Positions 35,590 to 44,609 of a stretch of 64,000 nucleotides of DNA are shown here, one piece after another; within the stretch, counting starts at the first letter, position 1, and every line of letters begins with the position of its first letter. The notes under the pieces are model-generated. The model ran no database searches. It saw only the letters and a list, made by a program, of their open reading frames with translations, and was not told where the DNA came from. Made by a program: the position numbers and the translations under genes. Source of the DNA: Albibacillus kandeliae (GTDB lineage: Bacteria; Pseudomonadota; Alphaproteobacteria; Rhodobacterales; Rhodobacteraceae); the NCBI RefSeq assembly GCF_003116585.1, contig NZ_QEHM01000009.1, positions 186,001 to 250,000 on the forward strand, written 5' to 3'.

Positions 35590-36674
35590 TGCGCCAGGTT
35601 CTTCTTGTCACCGCGCTGCTGGGCGCGGCCCTTGCCATGCCCGCCAGCGCCCAGGACGCCCCGCCGCGCCCGGTCATTTCCGAGATCGTGGCGCCCCAGT
35701 CCGGCATCGCGAATTCCTGGGTCGGGACCGTGACCGCGTCGAGCGAGATCGACCTCGGGTTCCTCAAGATCGGCACCCTTGCCGAGCGGCTGGTAGAGGT
35801 CGGCGACACCGTCTCGCGCGGCGACGTCCTCGCCCGCCTCGATGCGGTCGACCTCGAATCCGAACTGCGCGCCGCCCAGGCGGGCGTCTCCATCGCCGAG
35901 GCCAACCTGCACACCGCGCAGGACGCCTACGACCGGGTCAAGACGCTGGCCGACCGTGGCGTCAACAGCGTCTCGGCGCTGGAAGACACCCGCAACGACC
36001 TCGCCGCCGCCGAGGCCTCGCTGGAACAGGCGCGCGCCGCCGAGGCCCGCGCCGAGGACGCCCGCGATTACGCCAACCTCCGCGCCCCGATCGACGGGGT
36101 GATCACCAGCGTCTCCGCCGATCCCGGCAGCACCATCGCCAGCGGCGAAGCCGTGCTGACCCTTGCCGCCATCGCCGACCGCGAGGTGGTCATCGCGCTC
36201 TCCGAGGAGGACGCGACCGGCATGGCGCCCGAAAGCGAGTTCCAGGTGCGCCTGCTGTCCAACCCCTCGATGCTCACCGCCGCCACCCTCGACCGGATCG
36301 ACCCGGTCTCGTCGCGCGCCAGCCGCAACCGCGACGCGCACCTCAAGCTTTCGGATGCCGACCAGACCGCCTTCCGCCTCGGCGCGCTGGTCACGGTCAC
36401 GCTCAAGGAAGGGCAGGAGACGATCATGACAGTGCCCGTCTCGGCTCTGATCGGGGACGGCACCGTGCCTGAAGTCTGGCGGGTCACCCCCGATGACCGC
36501 AAGGTCCAGCGCGTCGATGTCGTCACCGGGCCGCAGGGCGGCGGGCGCGTCGTCATCCTCTCCGGGCTCTCGGTCGGCGACGAAGTCGTCACCCGGGGTG
36601 TCCATTCCCTCGCCGAAGGTCAGACCGTCGGGCGCCGCGTGGCCCCGGGCAAGATTTCAGGAGCCGGCCAATGA
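35589..36674 (+). CDS. RND efflux pump periplasmic adaptor subunit (second)
   Basis: 361 residues: signal peptide (cleavage near ASAQ, residue 22), lipoyl halves (SSEIDLGFLKIGTLAERLVEVGDTVSRGDVLARL; VITSVSADPGSTIASGEAVLTL), helical hairpin and barrel domain. It differs clearly from the first adaptor and overlaps it by one base. Its ATG-to-stop region ends 4 bp inside the RND gene. Two different adaptors for one pump occur in some alpha- and gammaproteobacterial loci. Confidence 0.9.
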   Translation: MRQVLLVTALLGAALAMPASAQDAPPRPVISEIVAPQSGIANSWVGTVTASSEIDLGFLKIGTLAERLVEVGDTVSRGDVLARLDAVDLESELRAAQAGVSIAEANLHTAQDAYDRVKTLADRGVNSVSALEDTRNDLAAAEASLEQARAAEARAEDARDYANLRAPIDGVITSVSADPGSTIASGEAVLTLAAIADREVVIALSEEDATGMAPESEFQVRLLSNPSMLTAATLDRIDPVSSRASRNRDAHLKLSDADQTAFRLGALVTVTLKEGQETIMTVPVSALIGDGTVPEVWRVTPDDRKVQRVDVVTGPQGGGRVVILSGLSVGDEVVTRGVHSLAEGQTVGRRVAPGKISGAGQ

Positions 36675-39600
36675 ACCGCTTCAACCTGTCCGACTGGGCG
36701 CTCAACCACCGGTCCTTCGTGTGGTTCCTGATGATCATCTGCGTGGTCGCCGGGGCAATCTCCTACGTCCGCATCGGCCGCGAGGAGGATCCGAACTTCG
36801 CGATCAAGACGATGGTCGTTTCGGCCTCGCTGCCCGGCGCCTCGGTCGAGCAGACGCTGACACAGGTCACCGACCGCATCGAGAAGAAGCTCGAGGAACT
36901 GGACGAACTGGACAAGACCAAGTCGATCAGCCGCCCGGGCACCTCCATCGTCTATGTCGAGCTGCGCGACGACACCCCGGCCAAGAACCTGCCCGAGATC
37001 TGGCAGCGCGTGCGCAACATGATGTCCGATATCCGGGGCGATTTCCCGGATGAATTCAGCGGCTTCCAGTTCAACGACAACTTCGGTGACGTCTTCGGCA
37101 ACGTCTACGCCTTCACCTCCGACGGCTTCACCCCGCGCGAGATCCGCGATTACGCCGAGGACGCCCGCCGCGCGGTGCAGGCGCTGCCCGACTCCGGCAA
37201 GGTCGAGATCTTCGGCACCCGCGATCAGGTCGTCTACCTCGAATTCTCCACCGAACGCCTCGCGGCGCTGGGTGTCAGCCAGTCCGAGGTTCAGGCAACC
37301 CTCGCAGCACAGAACGCGATCCTGCCCTCCGGCGTGATCGACGCCGGGCCGGAACGTGTGCTGGTGCGGATCGGCGGCGCCTTCGAGGGCGCCCAGAGCC
37401 TGACCGAAGTCAACCTGCGCGTCGGCGACCAGTTCTTCCGCCTGACCGACGTGGCGACCGTGCGCCTCGGCTACGAGGACCCGCCAGAGGAACTGGTCCG
37501 CTTCAACGGGCAGGACGCGGTCGGCCTCGCCATCGGGATGCGCGAAGGGGCCAATATCATCGACTTCGGCGAGGAACTGAGCGCGGCGATGGACGAGTTC
37601 GAGGCCAGCCTGCCCATCGGCGTCTCGATCCATCAGGTCGCCGACCAGCCCCATGTCGTCGAGGAGGCCGTGGGCCACTTCATCCAGGCGCTGATCGAGG
37701 CCGTGGTAATCGTGCTTGCCGTGTCCTTCGTCAGCCTCGGGCTGCGCGCCGGTCTCGTGGTGACGCTGACGATCCCGCTGGTGCTGGCGATTACCTTTGT
37801 GGTGATGGATTACACCGGCTTCACCCTCCAGCGGATCTCGCTCGGCGCCCTGATCATCGCGCTCGGCCTGCTGGTCGACGATGCCATGATCGCCATCGAA
37901 ACCATGATCTCGCGGCTGGAAGTCGGCGAGAGCCTGACCAAGGCCGCCTCCTTTGCCTGGACCTCCATCGCCTTCCCGATGCTCTCGGGCACGCTGGTCA
38001 CCGTCGCGGGCTTCATCCCCATCGGCCTGAACGACTCGGCGGCGGGCGAATTCACCTTCTCGCTCTTCGTCGTCATCGCGGTCTCGCTGCTGGTCTCGTG
38101 GATCGTCGCGGTCCTGTTCGCCCCGCTGATCGGGGTGACCATGCTGCCGTCCAAATGGAAGCATCACTCCGGCGAGCCCGGCGCGGTCCGACGCATGTTC
38201 CACCGTGTGCTGCGCGCCGCCATGCGCTTCCGCTGGATCACCATCGCCCTCACCATCGCGGTCTTCGCCTTCTCGGTCTGGAGCATGCGCTTCGTCGAGA
38301 ACCAGTTCTTTCCCTCTTCGGACCGGCCCGAGCTGATCATCGACTTCACGCTCCAGCAGAACGCCTCCATCGCGGCGACCCGCGACGCCATCGAGCGGTT
38401 CGAGAAGGACTTTGCCGATGACGAGGACGTCCTGTTCTGGACCTCCTACATCGGGCGCAGCGCCCCGCGCTTCATCCTCGCCTACGACGTGCTGACCTCG
38501 GGCCCGAACATCGGCCAGATCGTGATCCAGACGCCGGGGATCGAGGCGCGCAACCGGCTTCGCGAAAAGCTGGTCGACCTCGCCCGCACCGACTTCCCGG
38601 GCATCGACATCTTCGTCAAGCTGCTCGAGATCGGGCCCCCGGTCGGGCGTCCGGTGCAATACCGCATCGTCGGGCCGGACCCGGAGATCCTGCGCGACCA
38701 CGCGCGCGATCTGGCCGCCGTCATCGCCACCGATACCCGCACCAGCAACATCGTGCTCGACTGGAACGAGCCCGCCCGCGTGGTTCGCGTGAACATCGTT
38801 CAGGACCGGATGCGCCTTCTGGGGCTCACCTCGCGCGACGTGGCCTCGGCGCTGAACGCGATCTACGACGGCAGCTCGGTGACCGAACTGCGCGACGACA
38901 CTTACCTGATCAACATCCTCGCGCGCGGCAGCGCCGAGGCGCGCAGTTCCGTCGAGGCGCTGACCAACCTGCAACTGCCCAGCAGCAACGGCGACCCGAT
39001 CCCGCTGTCGTCGCTCGCGGTGTTCGAATACGCCACCGAGCAGCCGGTGATCCGTCAGGAGAACCGGATGCCGACGATCACGGTCAAGGCAGCGATCCTC
39101 ACCGACGACCAGCCCGATACCATCGTCTCGGGCCTCACCGGCCGCATCGCCGAGTTCGACGAGACCCTGCCGCCGGGCTACCGGGTCGAGGTCGGCGGCA
39201 CCGTGGAGTCAAGCTCCGAGAGCCAGCAGCCCATTGCCGAGGTCGTGCCGCTCATGCTGCTGATCATGGCAACGCTGGTGATGATCCAGATGCAGAGCTT
39301 CCGCGATGCCTTCGTGGTCTTCGCCGCCGCACCGCTCGGGCTGATCGGCGTCGTTGCGGCCCTCGTGCCCTCGGGCGCGCCGCTGGGCTTCGTGGCCATC
39401 CTCGGGGTGCTCGCGCTGATCGGCATCCTGATCCGGAACTCGATCATCCTCGTCCACGAGATCGACAACCAGCGCCGCTCGGGCGCAACGCCCTGGGACG
39501 CGGTGTTCCTCGCCTCCGACAGCCGGGCCCGCCCGATCCTGCTCACGGCAGCCGCCGCCAGCCTCGCGCTGATCCCGATCTCTCGGCAGATTTTCTGGGG

Positions 39601-39709
39601 TCCGATGGCCTATGCCATGATGGGCGGCATCATCGCCGGCACGGTGGTGACGCTGGTCTTCGTTCCCGCGCTCTATCTCGCGGTACACCGGATCCGTCGT
39701 CCCGGGTAA
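36671..39709 (+). CDS. RND family efflux transporter, inner-membrane subunit
   Basis: 1012 residues of the AcrB/MexB superfamily: 12 membrane helices and two large periplasmic loops. TM4 has the proton-relay pair Asp403-Asp404 (LGLLVDDAMIAIE). Drug or other amphiphile export driven by the proton gradient is expected. Substrates cannot be read from sequence. It is the last gene of an adaptor-adaptor-pump operon; an outer-membrane channel is not encoded here. Confidence 0.93.
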   Translation: MNRFNLSDWALNHRSFVWFLMIICVVAGAISYVRIGREEDPNFAIKTMVVSASLPGASVEQTLTQVTDRIEKKLEELDELDKTKSISRPGTSIVYVELRDDTPAKNLPEIWQRVRNMMSDIRGDFPDEFSGFQFNDNFGDVFGNVYAFTSDGFTPREIRDYAEDARRAVQALPDSGKVEIFGTRDQVVYLEFSTERLAALGVSQSEVQATLAAQNAILPSGVIDAGPERVLVRIGGAFEGAQSLTEVNLRVGDQFFRLTDVATVRLGYEDPPEELVRFNGQDAVGLAIGMREGANIIDFGEELSAAMDEFEASLPIGVSIHQVADQPHVVEEAVGHFIQALIEAVVIVLAVSFVSLGLRAGLVVTLTIPLVLAITFVVMDYTGFTLQRISLGALIIALGLLVDDAMIAIETMISRLEVGESLTKAASFAWTSIAFPMLSGTLVTVAGFIPIGLNDSAAGEFTFSLFVVIAVSLLVSWIVAVLFAPLIGVTMLPSKWKHHSGEPGAVRRMFHRVLRAAMRFRWITIALTIAVFAFSVWSMRFVENQFFPSSDRPELIIDFTLQQNASIAATRDAIERFEKDFADDEDVLFWTSYIGRSAPRFILAYDVLTSGPNIGQIVIQTPGIEARNRLREKLVDLARTDFPGIDIFVKLLEIGPPVGRPVQYRIVGPDPEILRDHARDLAAVIATDTRTSNIVLDWNEPARVVRVNIVQDRMRLLGLTSRDVASALNAIYDGSSVTELRDDTYLINILARGSAEARSSVEALTNLQLPSSNGDPIPLSSLAVFEYATEQPVIRQENRMPTITVKAAILTDDQPDTIVSGLTGRIAEFDETLPPGYRVEVGGTVESSSESQQPIAEVVPLMLLIMATLVMIQMQSFRDAFVVFAAAPLGLIGVVAALVPSGAPLGFVAILGVLALIGILIRNSIILVHEIDNQRRSGATPWDAVFLASDSRARPILLTAAAASLALIPISRQIFWGPMAYAMMGGIIAGTVVTLVFVPALYLAVHRIRRPG

Positions 39710-39799
39710 GGCAACTGGCAGTCGGGGAGGGGAGCAGGCTCTTTTCCCCGGCGCAGTCCGGAGAACGGCCCGAGCGGGGCTAAGAGGTCAGGCCTTGAT

Positions 39800-40183
39800 T
39801 CAGGCCTCGATCAGGCTCCGCAGGCTCTTTTCAAGCTGGTCGGCACGGGTCGGCTTGGGGCAGAAGCCCGCTTCGGGAAAATCGCGGTACAGGGCCTCCG
39901 GCTCGGCATGGCCCGAGTGGAACACGATGTGCGTGCCCAGCTTCTGCAGCTCACGCGCAAGCGGAAAGACTTCGCCGTCCTTGACCCGCACGTCCAGTAT
40001 GGCGGCATCGGGGCGCACCTTGCTCAACAGCTTCATGCCCTCGGCAACGCTGGCGCACTGACCGACGACCTCGTAGCCGAGATCGCTCAGCATGAACATG
40101 ATGTCCATCGAGACGACGATCTCGTCCTCGCAGATAAGAACCCTCGTGGGGCGTGCCTCCCCTGTTCCGTTATGTGTCATCAT
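39800..40183 (-). CDS. Single-domain response regulator (CheY-like)
   Basis: 127 residues. Receiver fold with acidic pair Glu19-Asp20, phosphoacceptor Asp64 (AAILDVRV), Ser90 in the switch position (VFHSG) and Lys110 (CPKP). No output domain is present. The N-terminus shows a conserved ICEDE. It may receive phosphate from either orphan kinase encoded in this window or a remote one; that pairing is inference. Confidence 0.88.
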   Translation of the reverse strand: MMTHNGTGEARPTRVLICEDEIVVSMDIMFMLSDLGYEVVGQCASVAEGMKLLSKVRPDAAILDVRVKDGEVFPLARELQKLGTHIVFHSGHAEPEALYRDFPEAGFCPKPTRADQLEKSLRSLIEA

Positions 40184-40411
40184 CGATCAGCCTCATCGTC
40201 TGACATGCCCGGGGCATCTGGTCGGTTTTCCGCTTTCGCCCTGCTCAGTGACAGTTCTTGGGCACGCGACCAAGGGTCCCGCGCGACTGTTGCATGATTT
40301 AATGCGTGGCCGCGCGGTTGGTTCCATGAAAAAATGCTCTATTTGGCCATTTTTTCCGCCCTGTTGTGGCCGGGGGACGATTCCGGACGTGATCGGCAGA
40401 CCCCGGAGCGC

Positions 40412-41188
40412 TCACGACACGCGGGTTTGCGGCAGGACAAAGGGGATTCCCAGCGGCGGAACCGTGTTCACCTGCAACGGGCAGCCATAGATCGTCTGCA
40501 TCAGATCGGTGGTCAGCGTATCGCGCGGCGCACCGCTCGCGGCGACCCGTCCGCGGTGCATGACCCAGACCTTGTCGGCGAACATCGCGGTCAGGTTCAG
40601 GTCATGCATCACCGCGATCACGCCGCCCCCCGATGCCGCGAATTCCCGGGCGATATCCATCACGGTGAACTGGTGCCCCACGTCGAGGCTCGCTACCGGT
40701 TCATCCAGCAGCAGCCAGCGCGGCTGGCCCTCCGACATCGGCTCCCAGATCTGGGTCAGCACCCGGGCCAGCTGGACCCGTTGCTGCTCGCCCCCGGACA
40801 GGTCGTTGTAGTACCGCCCGGCGAACCCGGCGAGGTCCACCCGCGCCAGCGCCTGCAGCGCCCTCCGGTCATCGCCGCCGCCCCGACCCGAGGACAGGCC
40901 GATGCGCACCACCTCGATCACGGTAAAGGGAAAGGCGAGGGCGCTCGCCTGCGGCAGCACCCCGCGCATCTCGGCCACCTGCCAGCCGCGCAGGTCGGTC
41001 AGCGCCGTGCCGTTCAGCCGCACCGGTCCGACCCCCTTCAGCTCTCCCGACAGGGCCTTCAGCAGCGTGGTCTTGCCTGCCCCGTTCGGTCCCACGATGG
41101 CGGTGACCTCGCCGGGGGCGGCGGTGAAATCCACCGACTCGAGGATCGTCTTGCCGCCAAGGGCCAGCGTCAGTCCGCGCGCCTCCAT
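40412..41188 (-). CDS. hmuV: Heme ABC transporter ATP-binding protein
   Basis: 258 residues. Walker A GPNGAGKTT, signature LSGGEQQR and Walker B WLLLDEPVASLD. The C-terminal VNTVPPLGIPFVLPQTR is typical of HmuV. It powers heme import through HmuU. The ATG at 41188 lies 2 bp past the hmuU stop codon. It is the last gene of the minus-strand order hmuS, hmuT, hmuU, hmuV. Confidence 0.93.
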   Translation of the reverse strand: MEARGLTLALGGKTILESVDFTAAPGEVTAIVGPNGAGKTTLLKALSGELKGVGPVRLNGTALTDLRGWQVAEMRGVLPQASALAFPFTVIEVVRIGLSSGRGGGDDRRALQALARVDLAGFAGRYYNDLSGGEQQRVQLARVLTQIWEPMSEGQPRWLLLDEPVASLDVGHQFTVMDIAREFAASGGGVIAVMHDLNLTAMFADKVWVMHRGRVAASGAPRDTLTTDLMQTIYGCPLQVNTVPPLGIPFVLPQTRVS

Positions 41189-41190
41189 GC

Positions 41191-42267
41191 TCACAGCCCC
41201 ATCGCCGCATGGCGGCGCAGCAGGATCCACAGGAACACCGGCGTGCCCATCAGCGCGGTCACGATCCCGATGGGCAGTTCCGCAGGGCTGACAATGACCC
41301 GCGCGATGATATCGGCGAACAGCAGCAGCGCAGCGCCGAAGAGGGCGCAGTTGGGCAGCAGCCCGTGATGATCCGGCCCGGTCGCCAGCCGCAGCAGGTG
41401 CGGCACGATGATCCCGATGAAACCGATGCCGCCGGAAACCGCCACCGCCGTCCCGGTCAGAACCGCGGTACAGAGGATCGCCGCCCCCTTGGTGCGCTGC
41501 ACCGGGATGCCCAGATGCGCCGCCACGGCCTCGCCCATCGCCAGCGCGTTCAGGCCCCGCGCCAGCAGCATCGCCGCGCCAAGCGCCAGCAGGATCACCG
41601 GCCCGGTGACCTGCAGCTTGCCCCATGTCGCCCCGGCAAGAGAGCCCATGTTCCAGAAGGTAAGGTCGCGCAGCTGGCTGTCGTTGGCCATGAAGACCAT
41701 TACGCCCGAGAGCGCCATCGCCAGCGCGGTGAACGCCACCCCGGCCAGCAGCATGGTCGCGACCGAGGTCTGGCCGTTGCGCGTCGACACCCGGTAAAGC
41801 AGCAGGGTCAGGAGCCACGCGCCAAGGAAGGCCGAGAGCGCCACCAGCGAGGGGCCCGCCCAGGCCAGCACCGTAGCAGGCAGCAGGCCGCCAAGGACGA
41901 TGGCCGTGATGGCGCCAAGGCTGGCGCCCGCGCTGACCCCCACGATGCCCGGGTCCGCCAGCGGGTTGCGGAACAGCCCCTGCAGGATCGCCCCTGCCAC
42001 GGCCAGCGCGGCGCCGACTGTCATGCACATCAGCGTGCGCGGCAGGCGGATGTCGAACAGGATCACCCGCTCCGACGTGGCCAGTTCGCGCCCCGCCGCA
42101 AGGTCGGCCAGCGCACCCCAGAGCGAGGTGCCCGTGGCGCCGATCGCCGCGCTCGCCACCGCGAGGATGCCAAGCACGAGGATCAGAACCACGGTCATCC
42201 GCCGGGCCAGAATCCGGCGGTCGAGGGGCAGGTCGCCGCCCGACCGCAGCAGGCCGGTCATGGTCAC
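41191..42267 (-). CDS. hmuU: Heme ABC transporter permease
   Basis: 358 residues with about nine to ten transmembrane helices of the FecCD/BtuC fold. Conserved are RLPRTLMCMTVGAALAVAGAILQGLFRNPLADPGIVGVSAGAS and GGIGFIGIIVPHLLRL, the core of this permease family. It overlaps the hmuT end by 4 bp (ATGA). Confidence 0.93.
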   Translation of the reverse strand: MTMTGLLRSGGDLPLDRRILARRMTVVLILVLGILAVASAAIGATGTSLWGALADLAAGRELATSERVILFDIRLPRTLMCMTVGAALAVAGAILQGLFRNPLADPGIVGVSAGASLGAITAIVLGGLLPATVLAWAGPSLVALSAFLGAWLLTLLLYRVSTRNGQTSVATMLLAGVAFTALAMALSGVMVFMANDSQLRDLTFWNMGSLAGATWGKLQVTGPVILLALGAAMLLARGLNALAMGEAVAAHLGIPVQRTKGAAILCTAVLTGTAVAVSGGIGFIGIIVPHLLRLATGPDHHGLLPNCALFGAALLLFADIIARVIVSPAELPIGIVTALMGTPVFLWILLRRHAAMGL

Positions 42268-43145
42268 GTCCGCGACGCCCCGTAGAGCGCCTCGGCCAGT
42301 GCCGTGATCGCGCTCGCCGTGCGCGGACCGAAGCCCAGCAGGTGCAGCCCGTTCATCCGCACCACGCTGCGGGACTCTCCCGCCGGGGTCGCGGCGATGG
42401 CGGGCAGGGCGAACAGGTCGTCATCCGTCAGGGCCATCGGTCCGCCGTGGGACATCAGCAGGATCACGTCGGGCGCCGCGCCGACAATGGCCTCGTCGGT
42501 CATCGGCTTGTAGCCCTCAAAGCCGCCTGCCGCGTTCACCGCGCCGGACATGGTGATGATCGCGTCCGCCGCCGTCTCGGTGCCGCCCGCCATGATCCGT
42601 CCGCCCTGCGCCGACAGGATGAACAGCACCCGGCGCGGCGCGCCGTCCGCCGCCACCTTCGCGTGGGCCTCCGCCGCCTCGATCTCGGCGGTGACCTTGC
42701 CCACGAGCGCCTCGCCCGCGTCACCTGCATCCAGCGCTGCCGCAACCGCGCGGATCTTGGCCGCAATGGCCTCGGTCGAATACCCCTCGGGCACCTCGAC
42801 CAGCGGAATCTCGGCCTCGCGCAGCACGTCGAGCGCCTGCGGCGGGCCCGATCCCTCGATGGCGACGATCAGGTCGGGGTTCACCGACAGGACGCCCTCG
42901 GGCGAGAGCGCCCGCATGTAGCCCACGTCGGGCAGCGCCTCGGCGGCGGGCGGGAACATCGAGGTGCTGTCGCGCGCGATGACCCGGTCCTGCTGCCCGA
43001 GATCAAAGGCGATCTCGGTCACCGCCCCGCCGATGGTGACGATTCGCTGCGCCCCGGCGCCCTCGGCCACCGCCGCCGTGCCTGCAAGTGCGCTCGCCGC
43101 CAGCAGGGCCAGCGGCAAGGCGAAACGGGTGAACCGGCGACCCAT
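42264..43145 (-). CDS. hmuT: Periplasmic heme-binding protein
   Basis: 293 residues. Signal peptide (LPLALLAASALAGTAAVAEG), then the helical-backbone binding-protein fold (VTIGGAVTEIAFDLGQQDRVIARDSTSMFPPAAEALPDVGYMRALSPEGVLSVNPDLIVA). It captures heme in the periplasm for HmuUV. Its ATG lies on the last base of hmuS. The reading frame is open far upstream inside hmuS, but that is antithetical to the HmuS frame. Confidence 0.93.
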   Translation of the reverse strand: MGRRFTRFALPLALLAASALAGTAAVAEGAGAQRIVTIGGAVTEIAFDLGQQDRVIARDSTSMFPPAAEALPDVGYMRALSPEGVLSVNPDLIVAIEGSGPPQALDVLREAEIPLVEVPEGYSTEAIAAKIRAVAAALDAGDAGEALVGKVTAEIEAAEAHAKVAADGAPRRVLFILSAQGGRIMAGGTETAADAIITMSGAVNAAGGFEGYKPMTDEAIVGAAPDVILLMSHGGPMALTDDDLFALPAIAATPAGESRSVVRMNGLHLLGFGPRTASAITALAEALYGASRT

Positions 43146-44209
43146 CAGGCGAGTTCCGTGACCGGCAGGGGCGTCAGCCCCGCGACGATCTCGTTCCACT
43201 CCGGGCGCCAGTCGCGCGATCCGCCCTTGCGGCCGAAGGCCTGGAAAATCAGCCCGCCCTCGGCGTCGAAGGCCTCGACCGAAGTCGCCATGCCGCGTCG
43301 GGTCGGCTTGTGCACCGCCCACACCTCGGCAATGTGATCGGCCCGCAGGTGCAGGTTGAAGCCCGGATCCAGCACGTTCTGCCAGGGTCCCATCGGTTTC
43401 AGCGTGTGCACGGGGCCATTGTGAATCTCGATGCAGCCCCGGTTGCCGACGAAAACCATGATCTCCAGCCCGTCGTCCGCGCGCGCCTGCACCGCCTCGA
43501 ACATCTGGTTCACCGCCTCCAGCGCCAGCGGCTGCACATAGGGCGCGCCCGCGATGCGATAGGCGCCCAGCCGGTTCATCCGCAGCTTCGAGGTCAGCCG
43601 CAGGAACTGGTGGGTGTCGGTCATCGCGTCCCATTCCTGCCGCAGGATGTCGAGCTTCTCGGGGTTGCTCTTGGCCGCCTCGGTCAGCTCGCGCGCCTCC
43701 ACGGTCAGCGTCTCCTCCTGCTCCGGCAGGGTCAGCTCCGCCACCAGCGCCGCCCAGGCGTCGAGGTCGGAGGAGTCGCGCAGGTGGATCTTGTGGACCG
43801 CGTCGCCGGCGGCATCAAACACCTGCAGGCTGCGGCGCGGCCCCTGATCGGAATCCTTCACGACGGCAAAGGCGGTGACCCAGTGCACGGGGAACAGCCG
43901 CATGTCGATCTCTTCGCCCAGCAGCATCGAGGCGTGGGGCCCGCCGCGATAGTCGCGGTAGGTGCCGACCTTCTCGATCACGCAGGATTCGTTGCGGGTC
44001 AGCGCCATGACATCGCCCAGCTTCTCGACCAGCGGCATGATCCGGTCCGGGTTCGCGTCGATGCGGGTCGCGTAGTGGCCGACATGCGCGGCGACAAGCT
44101 GGGCCTCGCGGATCCCGAGCTTGTCGCAGAAGTCACGGTCGCGCAGGCCGGGGTCCGCCGCGCGGGCCTCCCGGATCTGGACAGGGGAGGGGGGCGCCAT
44201 TTCGGTCAT
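43145..44209 (-). CDS. hmuS: Hemin-degrading factor / heme chaperone HmuS
   Basis: 354 residues of the HemS/ChuS/ShuS family, two repeats with a heme pocket (family His-containing loops; GPWQNVLDPGFNLHLRADHIAEVWAVHKPTRRG in the C-terminal copy). It binds heme in the cytosol and in some members degrades it. The start at 44209 (MTEMAPPS) is chosen over 44302, where the extension is low in similarity. It is the first gene of the hmu operon, with an AT-rich candidate iron-regulated region upstream. Confidence 0.9.
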   Translation of the reverse strand: MTEMAPPSPVQIREARAADPGLRDRDFCDKLGIREAQLVAAHVGHYATRIDANPDRIMPLVEKLGDVMALTRNESCVIEKVGTYRDYRGGPHASMLLGEEIDMRLFPVHWVTAFAVVKDSDQGPRRSLQVFDAAGDAVHKIHLRDSSDLDAWAALVAELTLPEQEETLTVEARELTEAAKSNPEKLDILRQEWDAMTDTHQFLRLTSKLRMNRLGAYRIAGAPYVQPLALEAVNQMFEAVQARADDGLEIMVFVGNRGCIEIHNGPVHTLKPMGPWQNVLDPGFNLHLRADHIAEVWAVHKPTRRGMATSVEAFDAEGGLIFQAFGRKGGSRDWRPEWNEIVAGLTPLPVTELA

Positions 44210-44609
44210 GGGAACTCTCGTTTGTGAATGTCGGGAACCGGGCTGGCTGGCCGTGGCTGCCGAAAACGCAGACGAGGCTAAGCTGGCGGGCATCTGGATC
44301 ATGCCATATTTATTGACAAATTTAGTCGGTTACTTCCCCCGGCACAAGCCGATTCACCCCTGCAACCCTCCGTCGCGCAGCTTCCGCCCTCCCGGTGCGC
44401 GTCCGGTGATCGCCCCGGCCCGGTGCGGCCCTTCGGCTGCCCACCGATGGGGCAGGACGGGCCGGGGGTGATCATTTCCGTAGCGTCAGGCGCCTCCCGG
44501 CCCGCTTATCCACACCGAGCGGCCCGCACGTCACAAAACTTTTGCGCAACCGACACAAAGCGGTGACCCAGCGCCCCTAGCGGTGGCGCCGGGACTTTTG
44601 GGGACGTCA
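44210..44609. promoter_or_regulatory. Divergent regulatory region hmuS / phnC
   Basis: 400 bp without a gene. The hmuS side has an AT-rich island (44300-44332) containing GAC-N7-GTC (44315-44327), which resembles palindromic iron-response sites. The phnC side has tandem TCACAAA (44531) and ACACAAA (44553), 22 bp apart, a weak match to a Pho box. No copy of the PhnF operator found before phnG is visible here. Both assignments are tentative. Confidence 0.4.

Noticed and set aside
36620-38974. A 784-codon frame opposite the RND pump gene
   Set aside because: Low-complexity Asp/His/Gly content with no domain; the pump on the plus strand is certain.
39710-39799. GGGGA.../TTCCCC hairpin after the RND gene as a terminator
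   Set aside because: Pairing is short and without a T-run; not strong enough to report as a feature.
43146-43634. Apparent fusion of an extra N-terminal region to HmuT
   Set aside because: This frame lies in a different phase of the hmuS gene; HmuT has its own signal peptide at 43145.
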